The notes under the pieces are model-generated. The model was not told the origin of the DNA. It saw nothing but the letters and a program-made list of their open reading frames with translations, and did not search any database. 64,000 nt of DNA from Pseudomonadota bacterium (GTDB lineage Bacteria; Pseudomonadota; Gammaproteobacteria; Burkholderiales; Burkholderiaceae_B). Positions 1 to 7,857 of the stretch are shown here, in pieces. The stretch is taken from assembly GCA_023423975.1 (NCBI GenBank), contig JAFAEO010000083.1, forward strand, positions 62,001 to 126,000, written 5' to 3'. A program made the position numbers and the translations under genes. Position 1 is the first letter of the stretch, and each line of letters starts with the position of its first letter.

Positions 1-1
1 G

Positions 2-211
2 GATCCCCAGCCGGCACTGTCCGTTTTTGCTGGCTCCCGTCGTGCCGATCGCGGCATTACCCGTCAACTGACTGACCTCATGCCGCGTATTTTCACCACC
101 GGCAATACGCTGATCGAACATGCCTGTGGCTTGTCTTTGCTGGCGCTGGACCTGACCGAACCGTTGCGGCGACCGCTGGCCCGCCACCTGCTGCAGGGTT
201 ATCGCAACTAA
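2..211 (+). CDS. C-terminal end of a UbiH/UbiF/VisC-family FAD monooxygenase (partial)
   Basis: An open frame enters from the left edge and ends at TAA 209-211, giving the last 69 residues of a protein. The segment RADRGITRQLTDLMPRIF, then a Gly-Leu-x-x-Leu-Leu-x-Leu-Asp stretch and a C-terminal LLQGYR, matches the end of ubiquinone-biosynthesis hydroxylases of the UbiH/UbiF/VisC family, which hydroxylate the quinone ring using FAD and NAD(P)H. The FAD-binding N-terminus lies outside the window, so the exact paralogue cannot be named. It is co-directional with dusB, whose start is about 50 bp downstream. The family call is fairly good, the specific member unknown. Confidence 0.65.
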   Translation, partial: DPQPALSVFAGSRRADRGITRQLTDLMPRIFTTGNTLIEHACGLSLLALDLTEPLRRPLARHLLQGYRN

Positions 212-260
212 GGCAACGGCTTTCCCGACCCCGCTGTTCAACCTTGGTTAAAATGTGTCC

Positions 261-1274
261 ATGCAAATCGGTAACTGGTCCCTTCCCAATCCTGTTTTTG
301 TTGCTCCCATGGCCGGCGTAACTGACAGACCCTTTCGTCAGCTGTGCAAGCAGTTGGGGGCGGGCTATGCCGTATCCGAAATGGCGGCCAGCAACCCGGC
401 CTTGTGGGAAAGCGTCAAAACCTCCAGAAGACTGAATCATGATGGCGAGATTGACCCGATCGCGGTGCAGATTGCCGGCGCCGATCCGGCCATGCTGGCC
501 GAGGCCGCCGTGTTCAATATCGGCAAGGGCGCACGCATCATCGACATCAATATGGGATGCCCTGTAAAGAAGGTATGTCATGTCGCCTCGGGCTCGGCGC
601 TGCTGCGCGACGAAGATCTGGTGGCGCGCATTCTGGAGACGGTGGTGGTGGCCTGCCGGCCCTTTGATGTGCCGGTCACGCTCAAAACGCGCACCGGCTG
701 GGATCGGCAAAATCGCAATGCCTTGCGCATTGCCCGACTGGCGGAAAACGCGGGTATAGCAGCGCTGACCTTGCATGGTCGAACCCGCTGTGATCTGTAC
801 ACCGGTCAGGCCGAATACGATACCATCGCCGCCGTCAAGGCGGCTATCGGTATTCCCGTGATAGCCAACGGCGATATCACGGATCCGGTCAAGGCCAGGT
901 ATGTGCTCGATTACACCGGCGCCGATGCCATCATGGTGGGGCGCGCTGCCCAGGGCAATCCGTGGATATTTCGCGAAATCAATCACTACCTGCAAACCGG
1001 ATCCTTTCTGCCGCCGCCATCATGGGAACATATGCGCGATGTGCTGCTGGCCCATCTTGACCATCATTATGGGTTCTATGGTGAATACACCGGCGTTCGC
1101 ACCGCCCGCAAACATATCGGCTGGTATATAAGCAGTCTTCCGGATGCAGAATTGTTTCGGCAACAAATGAATCGCCTCGAAAGCTGTCAGGAGCAGTACA
1201 ATGCAGTCAATCAGTGGTTCACCAAGCTGGTCAATGAATCGGCGCCGCGGGTTCCACAAGCTGCAGTCCATTAA
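261..1274 (+). CDS. dusB: tRNA-dihydrouridine synthase B
   Basis: FMN- and NADPH-dependent enzyme that reduces uridine to dihydrouridine in the tRNA D-loop. The 337-residue protein starts at ATG 261, which aligns with the E. coli DusB N-terminus (MRIG); an in-frame GTG at 255 would add only two residues. Visible motifs are APMAGVTDRPFR near the N-terminus, the catalytic cysteine C100 in DINMGCPVKKV, LTLHGRTR, and PVIANGDI with GADAIMVGRAAQG in the FMN phosphate-binding region. It precedes fis by 35 bp, the conserved dusB-fis arrangement of proteobacteria, so co-transcription is likely. Confidence 0.95.
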   Translation: MQIGNWSLPNPVFVAPMAGVTDRPFRQLCKQLGAGYAVSEMAASNPALWESVKTSRRLNHDGEIDPIAVQIAGADPAMLAEAAVFNIGKGARIIDINMGCPVKKVCHVASGSALLRDEDLVARILETVVVACRPFDVPVTLKTRTGWDRQNRNALRIARLAENAGIAALTLHGRTRCDLYTGQAEYDTIAAVKAAIGIPVIANGDITDPVKARYVLDYTGADAIMVGRAAQGNPWIFREINHYLQTGSFLPPPSWEHMRDVLLAHLDHHYGFYGEYTGVRTARKHIGWYISSLPDAELFRQQMNRLESCQEQYNAVNQWFTKLVNESAPRVPQAAVH

Positions 1275-1309
1275 GTCAGAACAACAAAAATTTCCCCAAC
1301 ACCGCCATT

Positions 1310-1546
1310 ATGAACAACACACAAGATCTTCAGGAATGTGTACGCACAAACCTTGAACTTTATTTTAAAGAATTGGGCGACGGCGAAGCCGGCAACCTTT
1401 GGAACATGGTCACAAGTTGCGTAGAGAAGCCGCTGCTTGAAGTGGTCATGCTCAAGGCCGGGCACAACCAGTCGCGCGCCGCAGATATGCTGGGCATTAC
1501 CCGCAACACGCTGCGCAAGAAACTGATTTCTCATCATTTACTGTAA
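1310..1546 (+). CDS. fis: DNA-binding protein Fis
   Basis: Small 78-residue nucleoid-associated regulator that bends DNA. The C-terminal half (QSRAADMLGITRNTLRKKL) is the typical Fis helix-turn-helix with its recognition helix, and the N-terminal region corresponds to the dimerisation helices. It is shorter than the 98-residue E. coli Fis, as usual in betaproteobacteria. It sits directly between dusB and purH, with only 10 bp to purH, so the three genes probably form one transcript and Fis levels are coupled to dusB expression, as in E. coli. Confidence 0.92.
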   Translation: MNNTQDLQECVRTNLELYFKELGDGEAGNLWNMVTSCVEKPLLEVVMLKAGHNQSRAADMLGITRNTLRKKLISHHLL

Positions 1547-1556
1547 TTATTCTCTC

Positions 1557-3146
1557 ATGACTATCAAGACCGCTTTGCTTTCCGTATCGGATAAAACCGG
1601 TATCGTGGACTTCGCCCGTGCGCTTCACGGCCGGGGTGTAAAACTTCTGTCAACCGGTGGCACCGCGGCGCTGCTGAAAAAAGAAGGGCTGGACGTAACT
1701 GAGGTTGCGGAACATACCCAGTCGCCCGAAATTCTGGATGGCCGGGTCAAAACCCTGCATCCGCGCATTCATGGCGGACTGCTGGCGCGACGCGACAGCC
1801 AGGCGCACCTGGACACGCTCAAAACACACAATATTGATCCGATCGATTTGTTGGTGGTCAACCTGTATCCCTTTCGCGAGACCATCGCCAAACCAGGCTG
1901 CACTTTTGCCGATGCCGTTGAAAATATCGATATCGGCGGTCCGGCCATGTTGCGTGCCGCTGCCAAGAATCACGGCACACGCGAAGGCGGTGTAACCGTT
2001 GTGATTGACCCGTCCGATTACGAAGCCGTGTTGCGCGAGCTTGACGAACAGGGTGGCACTTCATATGGCTTGCGTTTGTCCCTGGCAAAAAAAGTGTATG
2101 CGCATACCGCTGCCTATGATGGCGCCATCGCCAACTATTTGAGCGCGATTACCGATGCCGAACCCGAACAGGAAAATGAACCAGCTCGCCAGAGCTGGCC
2201 GCAGAACCTGACCATTCAATTGCGTCAGCATCAGGCGCTGCGCTATGGCGAGAACCCGCATCAGTCGGCCGCTTTCTATCTGGATGCCAGTGTGCCGGCC
2301 GGCGTACTGGGCAACTATGTCCAATTGCAGGGCAAGGAACTGTCCTATAACAACATTGCCGATGCCGACGCGGCCTGGGAATGCGTGCGCACCTTTGCCG
2401 CCCCCGCCTGCGTCATCGTCAAGCATGCCAACCCTTGCGGCGTCGCCGTTGCCGACGATGCAGCCGGCGCCTATCGCAAAGCATTCAAGACGGATCCGAC
2501 CTCAGCGTTTGGCGGCATCATCGCCTTTAACCGCATTGTCGATGAGGCAACTGCACAAGCCGTGAGCGAACAGTTCGTTGAAGTTCTGCTTGCACCCGAA
2601 TACACGCCCGATGCGCTGGTATTGCTGGCCAGCAAGAAAAACGTTCGGGTCCTGACCCTTGCCCTGGGCGATGGTCAGAACGCCTTTGATGTCAAACGTG
2701 TTGGCGGCGGCTGGCTGGTGCAAAATCCCGATAACAAACCGCTGGCAGCGGCCGACTGCAAAGTGGTCACACGCAAGCAGCCCACAGCGCAACAGATGGA
2801 TGATCTGCTGTTTGCCTGGAATGTTGCCCAGTTCGTCAAATCCAACGCCATTGTATTCTGTCGAGAAGGCATGACTTACGGCGTAGGCGCCGGCCAGATG
2901 AGCCGTATTGATTCTGCCCGCATCGCCTCGATCAAGGCTGAAAACGCCGGCCTGTCACTGCAAAATACGGCAGCAGCATCCGATGCTTTCTTCCCGTTTC
3001 GCGACGGGCTTGATGTTATCGTCAAGGCGGGCGCCGATTGCGTGATCCAACCCGGCGGCAGCATGCGCGATGATGAAGTGATCGCCGCAGCCGACGAGCA
3101 CGGCATTGCCATGGTACTGACAGGCACCCGGCACTTCCGTCACTAA
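1557..3146 (+). CDS. purH: Bifunctional AICAR transformylase / IMP cyclohydrolase
   Basis: Catalyses the last two steps of de novo purine synthesis: formylation of AICAR with 10-formyl-THF, then ring closure to IMP. The 529-residue length is normal. The N-terminal MGS-like cyclohydrolase domain (residues about 1-150) starts ALLSVSDKTG and contains STGGTAALL and DGRVKTLHP. The C-terminal transformylase domain carries the catalytic Lys-His in VKHANPCG (K289-H290). GVGAGQMSR and the closing VLTGTRHFRH are also typical. It follows fis closely; a strong hairpin separates it from ruvC. Confidence 0.97.
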   Translation: MTIKTALLSVSDKTGIVDFARALHGRGVKLLSTGGTAALLKKEGLDVTEVAEHTQSPEILDGRVKTLHPRIHGGLLARRDSQAHLDTLKTHNIDPIDLLVVNLYPFRETIAKPGCTFADAVENIDIGGPAMLRAAAKNHGTREGGVTVVIDPSDYEAVLRELDEQGGTSYGLRLSLAKKVYAHTAAYDGAIANYLSAITDAEPEQENEPARQSWPQNLTIQLRQHQALRYGENPHQSAAFYLDASVPAGVLGNYVQLQGKELSYNNIADADAAWECVRTFAAPACVIVKHANPCGVAVADDAAGAYRKAFKTDPTSAFGGIIAFNRIVDEATAQAVSEQFVEVLLAPEYTPDALVLLASKKNVRVLTLALGDGQNAFDVKRVGGGWLVQNPDNKPLAAADCKVVTRKQPTAQQMDDLLFAWNVAQFVKSNAIVFCREGMTYGVGAGQMSRIDSARIASIKAENAGLSLQNTAAASDAFFPFRDGLDVIVKAGADCVIQPGGSMRDDEVIAAADEHGIAMVLTGTRHFRH

Positions 3147-3162
3147 TTGCAGTTGTGATAAT

Positions 3163-3182
3163 GCCCCGGCCCGTGCCGGGGC
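3163..3182. other. Perfect stem-loop between purH and ruvC
   Basis: GCCCCGGC, loop CCGT, GCCGGGGC: a perfect 8-bp GC-rich stem 16 nt after the purH stop. There is no T-tract on the plus strand after the stem, so it is not a canonical intrinsic terminator. It ends only a few bases before the likely ruvC ribosome-binding site (CAGGGAG). It could be a weak terminator, an mRNA-stability hairpin, or a structure influencing ruvC translation. Confidence 0.5.
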
Positions 3183-3200
3183 AACTCCAGGGAGTCATTG

Positions 3201-3755
3201 ATGTTGCGGATTCTTGGCATTGACCCGGGCCTGCGCCGCACCGGTTTTGGCGTGATCGACGCTGCCGGCATGCGCATCTCCTACGTGGGCAGCGGCACCA
3301 TTGTGGTCCCTTCCGATATCCCCCTGCACGAACGCCTTAAAGTTATCCTCGATAGCATCCGCGAGGTGGTCGACACCTATTCTCCCACCGAGTCTGCGCT
3401 GGAAAAAGTCTTCGTCAATACCAACCCGGCCTCGACCCTGCTGCTGGGCCAGGCCCGTGGCGCAGCCATGTGCGCGCTGGCGGACCGGCATCTGGATGTG
3501 ACGGAATATACTGCCCTGCAAATCAAAAAGGCTGTGGTCGGTAACGGCCATGCGCAAAAAGAGCAGGTCCAGCATATGGTGCAACGCCTGCTCACACTCA
3601 ACAGCCTGCCCGCCCCTGACTCGGCCGACGCGCTGGCCTGCGCCATTTGTCACGCGCACGCCGCACCGCTGGCGGCACGCCTGGCCGGCAAGGATGTGTT
3701 GATGGGTGCTCGACGTGGTCGCAGTCGCCTGCGTGCCGGTCGACTGATCGACTGA
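3201..3755 (+). CDS. ruvC: Holliday junction resolvase RuvC
   Basis: Endonuclease that cleaves Holliday junctions together with RuvAB. ATG 3201 is preceded by CAGGGAG seven bases upstream; a TTG one codon earlier is less likely. The 184-residue protein starts MLRILGIDPGLRRTGFGVID with the first catalytic Asp in GIDPG. Further acidic residues are the Glu in ESALEKVF and the Asp pair in DSADALACAICH, matching the RNase H-fold active site. The C-terminal tail is basic (RRGRSRLRAGRL). The stop codon falls inside an 8-bp tandem repeat (3740-3766), so repeat-number changes would alter the C-terminus. Confidence 0.96.
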   Translation: MLRILGIDPGLRRTGFGVIDAAGMRISYVGSGTIVVPSDIPLHERLKVILDSIREVVDTYSPTESALEKVFVNTNPASTLLLGQARGAAMCALADRHLDVTEYTALQIKKAVVGNGHAQKEQVQHMVQRLLTLNSLPAPDSADALACAICHAHAAPLAARLAGKDVLMGARRGRSRLRAGRLID

Positions 3756-3766
3756 TCGACTGATCG
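3740..3766. repeat. 8-bp tandem repeat (TCGACTGA x3.4) over the ruvC stop codon
   Basis: Three perfect direct copies of TCGACTGA at 3740-3747, 3748-3755 and 3756-3763, followed by a partial copy (TCG). The ruvC stop TGA 3753-3755 is the end of the second copy. Because the unit length is not a multiple of three, adding or losing a unit in front of the stop would shift the last codons, but each copy carries TGA, so the change would probably be short. No function is known to me. Confidence 0.8.
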
Positions 3767-4040
3767 CCTACTACCTAATACCTGATACCCGCGTAACTAC
3801 CGAGAGACAGCGCAACCTGCATGTGACCAGGACCGTTACGACCCTGGTCCAGGCTGCGTCGAACATCATACCCGGACGCATGTCTGTTGACCGCGCTGCC
3901 GCTTGCCTCGCGTATGTGCACTTACTGCCGTACTTGGGAAATTGCCCGTTTTTTCAAGCGCCAGACGACAAGGTTGTGTACCATAGCCCTTTGACTTTTT
4001 CTGATGATCCCTGCATAAAACAGGGTCTGTGGAGTTCCTG
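3767..4040. other. ruvC-ruvA intergenic region with an inverted repeat
   Basis: About 270 bp without a convincing gene. It contains a 7-bp inverted repeat GACCAGG (3825-3831) and CCTGGTC (3843-3849) with an 11-nt spacer and no T-run. Just before ruvA, GGAG at 4031-4034 acts as its ribosome-binding site. Such a gap is long for genes that are often adjacent, so ruvA may have its own promoter here. Confidence 0.4.
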
Positions 4041-4607
4041 ATGATCGGACGACTAACCGGCCTGCTGATTGAAAAACAACCGCCAGGCCTGTGCCTGGAT
4101 GTCAATGGCGTGGGCTACGATATCGACGTGCCCATGAGCACTTTCTATGACTTGCCCGAAGCGGGCGCCAAGGTCACGCTATACACCCACCTGGCCATCC
4201 GCGACGACGCGCATGTCCTCTATGGCTTTCTGCGACACGATGAACGCGCCACCTTCCGGGCCCTGATCAAGGTCACCGGCATTGGTGCACGTACGGCCCT
4301 CGCGGTGCTCTCGGGCATGAGCAGCGCCGACTTGTCAGCCGCGATCGCTCAGCAGGACACCGCCCTGCTCACCCGGATACCGGGCATTGGCAAGAAAACC
4401 GCGGAACGCCTGTTGCTGGAGCTGCGCGGCAAGCTCGATGCCATTGCACCGGCCACGCCTGCGGCAACAGGCCAGAATGATATCCTCAATGCGTTGCTGG
4501 CGCTAGGCTATTCCGATAGGGAAGCGCGCGCGACGGTCAAATCGTTGCCGACCGATCTGGGCGTTTCGGAAGGGATCCGCGCCGCGCTCAAGATACTGTC
4601 CAGCTAA
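4041..4607 (+). CDS. ruvA: Holliday junction DNA helicase subunit RuvA
   Basis: Tetrameric junction-binding protein that targets the RuvB motor to Holliday junctions. ATG 4041 fits the family N-terminus MIGRLTGLLIEKQPP and has GGAG six bases upstream; an in-frame GTG at 4029 would add four residues. The 188-residue protein shows the N-terminal OB-fold (GVGYDIDVPMSTFYDL), two helix-hairpin-helix motifs (IKVTGIGARTALAVLSG and LTRIPGIGKKTAERLLLE) and the C-terminal RuvB-binding domain (LLALGYSDREARATVKSL). It is followed by a terminator and separated from ruvB by a TRAP transporter, which is atypical. Confidence 0.96.
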   Translation: MIGRLTGLLIEKQPPGLCLDVNGVGYDIDVPMSTFYDLPEAGAKVTLYTHLAIRDDAHVLYGFLRHDERATFRALIKVTGIGARTALAVLSGMSSADLSAAIAQQDTALLTRIPGIGKKTAERLLLELRGKLDAIAPATPAATGQNDILNALLALGYSDREARATVKSLPTDLGVSEGIRAALKILSS

Positions 4608-4612
4608 CCACG

Positions 4613-4638
4613 AGCCACCCTGAACAGGTGGCTTTTTT
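4613..4638 (+). terminator. Intrinsic terminator after ruvA
   Basis: AGCCACC (4613-4619), 7-nt loop, GGTGGCT (4627-4633), followed by a run of T to 4638. It starts about 6 bp after the ruvA stop. It should end the ruvA transcript and isolate it from the TRAP transporter genes. Confidence 0.85.
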
Positions 4639-4789
4639 GTTTCTGTTAACAGTACATCGCGCCACCTGGCCATTTCCCTAGGGTTTGCACTAGTCGCAAT
4701 CGAATTGCGCTGTGCGTCGCAAATATTGCCGTAAAGTTACCCGATAATTTTATTTCGACCTATAACACCCACTTTGGGGGGACAATATT

Positions 4790-5770
4790 ATGCGCGCTCA
4801 CTGGATCAAGAAAGCTCTGGCAACCAGCCTGCTGTCAGCCGTTGTCATGGCGCCAGCCATGGCGGAACAGACACTGAAAATGGCCTATGCCCTGTCCAAA
4901 ACATCACACTATGGCGTTGCAGCAGATGCCTTTGAACAAGCCCTTGGCAAAAGCACCAACGGTCAGTTCAAAGTTCAACAGTTTCCCAACAGTGCACTGG
5001 GCGGTGAACGGGAAGTGATCGAAGGACTGCAGCTGGGCACCATCGATGCGGCCGTTGTATCAACCGGCGCGACACTCAATTTCGTGCCTGAAACAGGGGT
5101 TATTGATATCCCCTTTCTTTTTCGCGACCTGGATCATGCCCGCAAGGTGCTGGATGGCCCGATAGGCCAGAAGCTGCTGGCCGATTTCCCGGCCAAAGGC
5201 CTGATTGCGCTTGCCTGGGGTGAACAGGGTTTCCGTCATCTGACCAACAACGTGCGCGCAGTCAAGACACCTGCCGATTTGAAGGGCCTGAAAATCCGTA
5301 CAACGGAAAACCCGATTCACATCACCGCCTTTCGCAAGATCGGCATGCTGCCGACCCCTATGGCGTGGCCCGAAGTAGCCACGGCCTTGCAGCAAGGCAC
5401 CATTGATGGTCAGGAGAATCCGATTTCCGTGATCGTATCGGCCAAACTGTCGCAAATGCAAAAGCACCTGTCACTGACAGCTCACGTCTACGGCCCTGCC
5501 CTGATCCTGGTCTCGCCCTCTGTGTATGAAAGCTTGTCTGACGAAGACAAAGCCAAATTCAAAGAGGCCGGCCTGGCGGCAGCCAAAGCCATGCGCACAT
5601 TTGTTGACGAAGTGGAAACCAGCGGCGTTGAAACGCTGAAAAAAGAAGGCATGCAGGTGCAGGACAAGGTTGACCACGATGCCTTTGTCAAGGCAGTGGA
5701 GCCGGTCTATCCCGAGTTCTACAAAAAATTCGGCAAAGAACTGGTCGAATCCATCCGCAATACCAAGTGA
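4790..5770 (+). CDS. dctP: TRAP transporter periplasmic solute-binding protein (DctP family)
   Basis: Periplasmic binding protein that delivers an organic acid to the DctQM membrane complex. The 326-residue protein has a signal peptide ending near AMA-E (residues about 1-25) and a strong GGGGGGA ribosome-binding site before ATG 4790. Family features are the conserved arginine in LKIRTTENP, which usually contacts the substrate carboxylate, the segment PMAWPEVATALQQGTIDGQENP, and an N-terminal LKMAYALSKTSHYG. Upstream, a 6-bp-arm palindrome CGCAATCGAATTGCG (4695-4709) could be an operator. The actual ligand cannot be read from sequence; C4-dicarboxylates or other carboxylates are usual for the family. 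Confidence 0.9.
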   Translation: MRAHWIKKALATSLLSAVVMAPAMAEQTLKMAYALSKTSHYGVAADAFEQALGKSTNGQFKVQQFPNSALGGEREVIEGLQLGTIDAAVVSTGATLNFVPETGVIDIPFLFRDLDHARKVLDGPIGQKLLADFPAKGLIALAWGEQGFRHLTNNVRAVKTPADLKGLKIRTTENPIHITAFRKIGMLPTPMAWPEVATALQQGTIDGQENPISVIVSAKLSQMQKHLSLTAHVYGPALILVSPSVYESLSDEDKAKFKEAGLAAAKAMRTFVDEVETSGVETLKKEGMQVQDKVDHDAFVKAVEPVYPEFYKKFGKELVESIRNTK

Positions 5771-5796
5771 CTTTTTGCCTGATCACGGAGACTTGA

Positions 5797-6297
5797 ATGA
5801 GCAGATTGACACGCTTGCTGGACAGTACCCTGTTCCGTCTGATTTCCGTCATTGCCCAGCTGTTTCTGGTGTCAGCGGTATGCGCCTCTTTTTACCAGGT
5901 GATCGCGCGCTTTATCCTGCAGGAACCTTCGGACTGGAGTGAGGGCTGGACCCGCACTGCCATGATCTGGCTGGTTCTGCTGGGCGTGGTACTGGCCTGC
6001 CGCCAGGGCGCTATGCTCAAAGTGGAAATGCTCCATTCCTTGCTCAAAGATCCCTGGCAACGCCGTCTGGAACATCTGGTCATGCTCATCATGGCGGGCT
6101 TTTTCGGACTGATGACCTGGATCGGCGTGCTCATGACATACCGGGTGCGCTTTCAGACCATTCCGAGCCTGGGCATTTCCATCTCCTGGATTTACGCCGC
6201 CATTCCCGTTGGGATGGCGCTGGCCTTGCTTGCTGTTATTGTCCATTGGGCCAATGCCAGAAAAGAATCCCAGGAAGAAGACCTGACGCTGCTGTAG
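5797..6297 (+). CDS. dctQ: TRAP transporter small membrane subunit (DctQ family)
   Basis: The 166-residue integral membrane protein has about four predicted hydrophobic segments (residues about 13-35, 45-68, 90-115 and 128-150), matching the small four-helix DctQ subunit. Motifs include RFILQEPSDWSEGWTRT in the first loop and GISISWIYAAIPVG near the last helix, typical of the family. It starts 26 bp after dctP with a GGAG-like site, so the two are co-transcribed. It partners with DctM to form the sodium-coupled transporter. Confidence 0.9.
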   Translation: MSRLTRLLDSTLFRLISVIAQLFLVSAVCASFYQVIARFILQEPSDWSEGWTRTAMIWLVLLGVVLACRQGAMLKVEMLHSLLKDPWQRRLEHLVMLIMAGFFGLMTWIGVLMTYRVRFQTIPSLGISISWIYAAIPVGMALALLAVIVHWANARKESQEEDLTLL

Positions 6298-6483
6298 CGA
6301 TCGTGCTCGTGATTCGGGACCATCATCCCGTCGCAGCCTGCCCACAAGAACGTACGAGCGGGCAAAATGCCAGGCCCGGGCGCGGATGTCAAATGGCTTC
6401 ATGAAGTTGTACATCGGCTGTAAGTTGCAGACGATGAACGTTTTTTTGCTCCATCCACATTTCTACCGCCTTCGAGACAGATT

Positions 6484-7758
6484 ATGTCGCAATTGATGAT
6501 TTTATCCATGCTGGTCTGCTTTGCGCTGACCATCCCGGTCGCCGTTTCCATCGGACTGGCAAGCCTGTTCGGCGTGTACGTGGCCGGCATCAACTGGCTG
6601 GTGGTTGCTCAGCAGATTTTTGCCTCGCTGGATAAATATCCTCTGGTAGCCATTCCCTTCTTTATTCTTGCCGGCAACCTGATGGAGGCTGGCGGCATTT
6701 CGGAGCGGCTGGTCAATTTCGCCAAGAGCCTGGTCGGCTCGGTACAAGGCGGGCTGGCCATGGCCTGCATCATTACATGCATGATTTTTGCCGCAGTGGC
6801 CGGCTCCAGTGTAGCCACTACGTTTGCGGTCGGCGCGATTCTTATTCCGGCCATGGTGCGCCACGGCTACCCCAAGCCATTCTCGGCGTCACTGCAGGCC
6901 ACTGCCGCCGAACTGGGTGTGATCATCCCGCCGTCCATTCCCATGATTCTGTTTGCTGTCTCCACCGATACGTCGGTAGGCGAGCTGTTCATCGCCGGCA
7001 TCTTTCCGGGCGTACTGATTGGCTTTGGATTGATGCTGTATGTCTGGATTTATGCCAAACGTCACGGCTATGGCAAGCAGGATGGCGATGGGCGCTTACC
7101 GGTATTCAAGGCTTTCCAGCAATCGTTTCTGGCACTGCTGATGCCGGTCATCATTCTGGGCGGCATCTATGGCGGGATCTTCACGCCGACCGAAGCATCA
7201 GTGGTTGCCGTGGTGTATGCGCTGCTTGTTGGCACCCTGGTCTATCGCCGTATTTCATTTGGCATCTTGACCGAAACGCTGCACCGAACCGTTATTTCCA
7301 CGGCGATTATTATGTTTGTGATTGCCAATGCCGGCCTGTTCGGCTTCCTGCTCAATCGTGCCGGCGTACCGAATATGCTGGGCGAATGGCTTGGTCACAT
7401 ATTCAGCGACAAAATCGCCTTTCTGCTGGGTGTCAATGCCGCCCTGTTCATGATCGGCATGTTTATTGAAACCTCTGCATCCATTGTGGTGCTGGCGCCA
7501 TTGCTGCTGCCGGTGGCCCAGCAATTCGGAATTGATCCGACGCACTTTGGCATTATCATGGTAGTCAATCTTGCCCTGGGCATGATTACGCCGCCCTTCG
7601 GCGTCAATCTGTTTGCGGCCTGCGCCGTCGCAAAGCTGCCCATAGAACGGTTATTCAAGTCACTCATCCCATTTGTCGGCGTAATTTTGCTGTGCCTGCT
7701 GCTGATTACCTACGTGCCCTGGATTTCCCTGGTCCTGCGTGATCTGGCCTACCGTTAA
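6484..7758 (+). CDS. dctM: TRAP transporter large membrane subunit (DctM family)
   Basis: Large transport subunit of 424 residues with about twelve hydrophobic segments. Typical DctM motifs are IPFFILAGNLMEAGGIS, AAVAGSSVATTFAVG, ELGVIIPPSIPMILF, GIFTPTEASVVAVVYAL and LALGMITPPFGVNLFAA. It carries the substrate and Na+ path and works with DctP and DctQ. It is separated from dctQ by 186 bp, unusually wide for this operon, with only a weak CGGGA/TCCCG hairpin near 6317 and no clear Shine-Dalgarno before ATG 6484. The gene is complete and ends about 100 bp before ruvB. Confidence 0.93.
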   Translation: MSQLMILSMLVCFALTIPVAVSIGLASLFGVYVAGINWLVVAQQIFASLDKYPLVAIPFFILAGNLMEAGGISERLVNFAKSLVGSVQGGLAMACIITCMIFAAVAGSSVATTFAVGAILIPAMVRHGYPKPFSASLQATAAELGVIIPPSIPMILFAVSTDTSVGELFIAGIFPGVLIGFGLMLYVWIYAKRHGYGKQDGDGRLPVFKAFQQSFLALLMPVIILGGIYGGIFTPTEASVVAVVYALLVGTLVYRRISFGILTETLHRTVISTAIIMFVIANAGLFGFLLNRAGVPNMLGEWLGHIFSDKIAFLLGVNAALFMIGMFIETSASIVVLAPLLLPVAQQFGIDPTHFGIIMVVNLALGMITPPFGVNLFAACAVAKLPIERLFKSLIPFVGVILLCLLLITYVPWISLVLRDLAYR

Positions 7759-7857
7759 GGGGATACCGCCAAGGATCGGCCGTGGCAGGCAGCGCAGCGC
7801 GGCGATTCAGGTAAAATAGGCCCCGACCCTCAGTCTTCAAGAAGATACCGCTGCCCC

